From positions 310,001 to 374,000 of the forward strand of contig JBBQZZ010000002.1 in assembly GCA_038207265.1 (NCBI GenBank): a stretch of DNA of 64,000 nucleotides. The letters run 5' to 3'. This DNA comes from JACMLD01 sp038207265. GTDB lineage: Bacteria; Bacteroidota; Bacteroidia; Chitinophagales; Chitinophagaceae. Under the pieces are notes generated by a model, which saw nothing but the letters and a program-made list of their open reading frames with translations, was not told the origin of the DNA and searched no databases. How positions within the stretch are numbered: position 1 is the stretch's first letter; every line of letters starts with the position of its first letter. Below are positions 63,228 through 64,000 of this stretch, one piece after another. A program made the translations under genes and the position numbers.

Positions 63228-64000
63228 TTATTTAAGAATGGAACGGCTGATAACAATGCGCTGTACTTCACTGGTGCCCTCGTAGATCTGGGTAATCTTT
63301 GCATCCCGCATTAATCGTTCTACATGGTATTCTTTTACAAATCCATAACCGCCATGAACCTGCACCGCTTCTGTACTTACCCACATTGCTGTTTCAGACG
63401 CAAATACTTTGGCCATGGAAGAACTCAATGTATAATCTTGTTTCTGATCTTTTTCATAAGCAGCCTTCAGGCACAAAAGCCTTGAGGCTTCAATTCGGGT
63501 AGCCATGTCCGCTAGTTTAAACTGGATAATCTGGTGGTGCATGATTTCCTTGCCAAATGCCTTTCTTTCTTTAGCATATTTCAAAGACAATTCGTATGCG
63601 CCACTTGCAATGCCCAACGCCTGGCTGGCAATTCCAATGCGGCCCCCACTAAGCGTTTTCATGGCAAAGCTGAAACCAAAGCCATCATTGCCTATCCTGT
63701 TTTCTTTTGGCACTTTCACATCGTTGAACAAAATGCTGTGTGTATCGCTTCCACGGATTCCTAATTTGTTTTCTTTGGCACCTACAGCAACACCGGGCCA
63801 GCTTTTTTCCACAATGAATGCATTGATACCATGACTGCCTTTTGCAACAGCAGTTTGTGCAATTACGAGATAAACAGATGCGGAGTTGCCATTGGTGATC
63901 CAGTTTTTTGTGCCATTTAAAAGATAATAATCACCCTTATCTTCCGCAGTTGTTTTTTGGGAGGTAGCATCGCTGCCTGCTTCCGGTTCGCTTAGTAGAA
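63228..64000 (-). CDS. Acyl-CoA dehydrogenase (partial, 5' end beyond window)
   Basis: The C-terminal 257 residues of a short-chain (butyryl-CoA type) acyl-CoA dehydrogenase are present. The frame is open from the right edge: LSEPEAGSDA (FAD/substrate strand), YLLNGTKNWITNG, KLGIRGSDTHSILFNDVKVPKEN, GGRIGIASQALGIASGAYEL, QVHGGYGFVKEYHVERLMRDAKITQIYEGTSEVQR (catalytic Glu in YEGTSE) and a SRSILK end. It oxidises acyl-CoA to the trans-2-enoyl-CoA, passing electrons to ETF. The start lies beyond base 64000. Confidence 0.95.
   Translation of the reverse strand, partial: LLSEPEAGSDATSQKTTAEDKGDYYLLNGTKNWITNGNSASVYLVIAQTAVAKGSHGINAFIVEKSWPGVAVGAKENKLGIRGSDTHSILFNDVKVPKENRIGNDGFGFSFAMKTLSGGRIGIASQALGIASGAYELSLKYAKERKAFGKEIMHHQIIQFKLADMATRIEASRLLCLKAAYEKDQKQDYTLSSSMAKVFASETAMWVSTEAVQVHGGYGFVKEYHVERLMRDAKITQIYEGTSEVQRIVISRSILK

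Noticed and set aside
1..64000. CRISPR arrays, tRNA/rRNA genes, complete IS elements or prophage
   Set aside because: No direct-repeat array, cloverleaf, rRNA-like sequence or transposase/integrase was seen in reading the window by eye.

Overview
The window looks like a chromosomal segment of a low-GC member of the Bacteroidetes, most likely the family Chitinophagaceae. The evidence is a SusC/SusD pair driven by an ECF sigma/FecR module, type IX secretion (T9SS) C-terminal domains, a bacillithiol gene (bshB1), lipoproteins with SKK/CKK-type starts, few Shine-Dalgarno sequences and several TAnnTTTG-like -7 boxes. The family-level placement is inference. No tRNA, rRNA, CRISPR array, complete insertion sequence or prophage was seen.

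Region 1 (1-4.2 kb, minus strand) holds a wrecked GH29 alpha-L-fucosidase fused to a carbohydrate-binding-like N-terminus, a CE1-like esterase and an SMP-30/gluconolactonase-like lipoprotein. Region 2 (4.6-20.7 kb, plus strand) is the main accessory locus. It is a polysaccharide utilisation locus (PUL) that reads ECF sigma, FecR anti-sigma, SusC, SusD, LamG lipoprotein, ABC sugar-binding lipoprotein, two CUT1-type permeases, GH130, an unrecognised predicted all-helical lipoprotein, a second GH130 and a MalK/UgpC-type ATPase. It appears to encode the whole route of a glycan from the outer membrane (TonB-dependent SusCD) through the periplasm to the cytoplasm (ATP-driven ABC importer), ending in two GH130 enzymes that suggest a beta-mannoside substrate. 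A complete MalEFGK-like importer inside a SusCD locus is unusual for this phylum.

Region 3 (20.7-27 kb, minus strand) is a redox operon: a GltD-like NAD(P)H/ferredoxin flavoprotein, pyruvate:ferredoxin oxidoreductase (NifJ) and a dihydroorotate-dehydrogenase-like protein. Region 4 (27-50 kb) is mostly housekeeping. It contains a MORN protein, a deleted T9SS pseudogene, mutS, an HU-CCDC81-like protein, methyltransferases, a glutaminyl cyclase, a secreted M43 metalloprotease, an amino-acid-oxidase-like flavoprotein, lpdA, a DEAD-box helicase, bshB1, a fatty acid desaturase, the aguB-aguA polyamine pair, a nitroreductase, an A-type Fe-S carrier, methylmalonyl-CoA mutase large subunit and a GNAT.

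Region 5 (50-53 kb) has an exported M20 amidohydrolase followed by about 1.1 kb without a protein gene. In that gap I read two tandem, related, very G-poor small RNA genes on the minus strand, each with a similar promoter-like box and its own intrinsic terminator. I regard this as the best candidate for an undescribed element. Region 6 (53-64 kb) holds glnS with a REP-like palindrome in its leader, a LytS/LytTR two-component pair, an intradiol-dioxygenase-like lipoprotein, a small exported protein, a compact operon (ABC ATPase, ABC membrane protein, YggS, NPP-type phosphodiesterase) and a partial acyl-CoA dehydrogenase that runs off the right edge.
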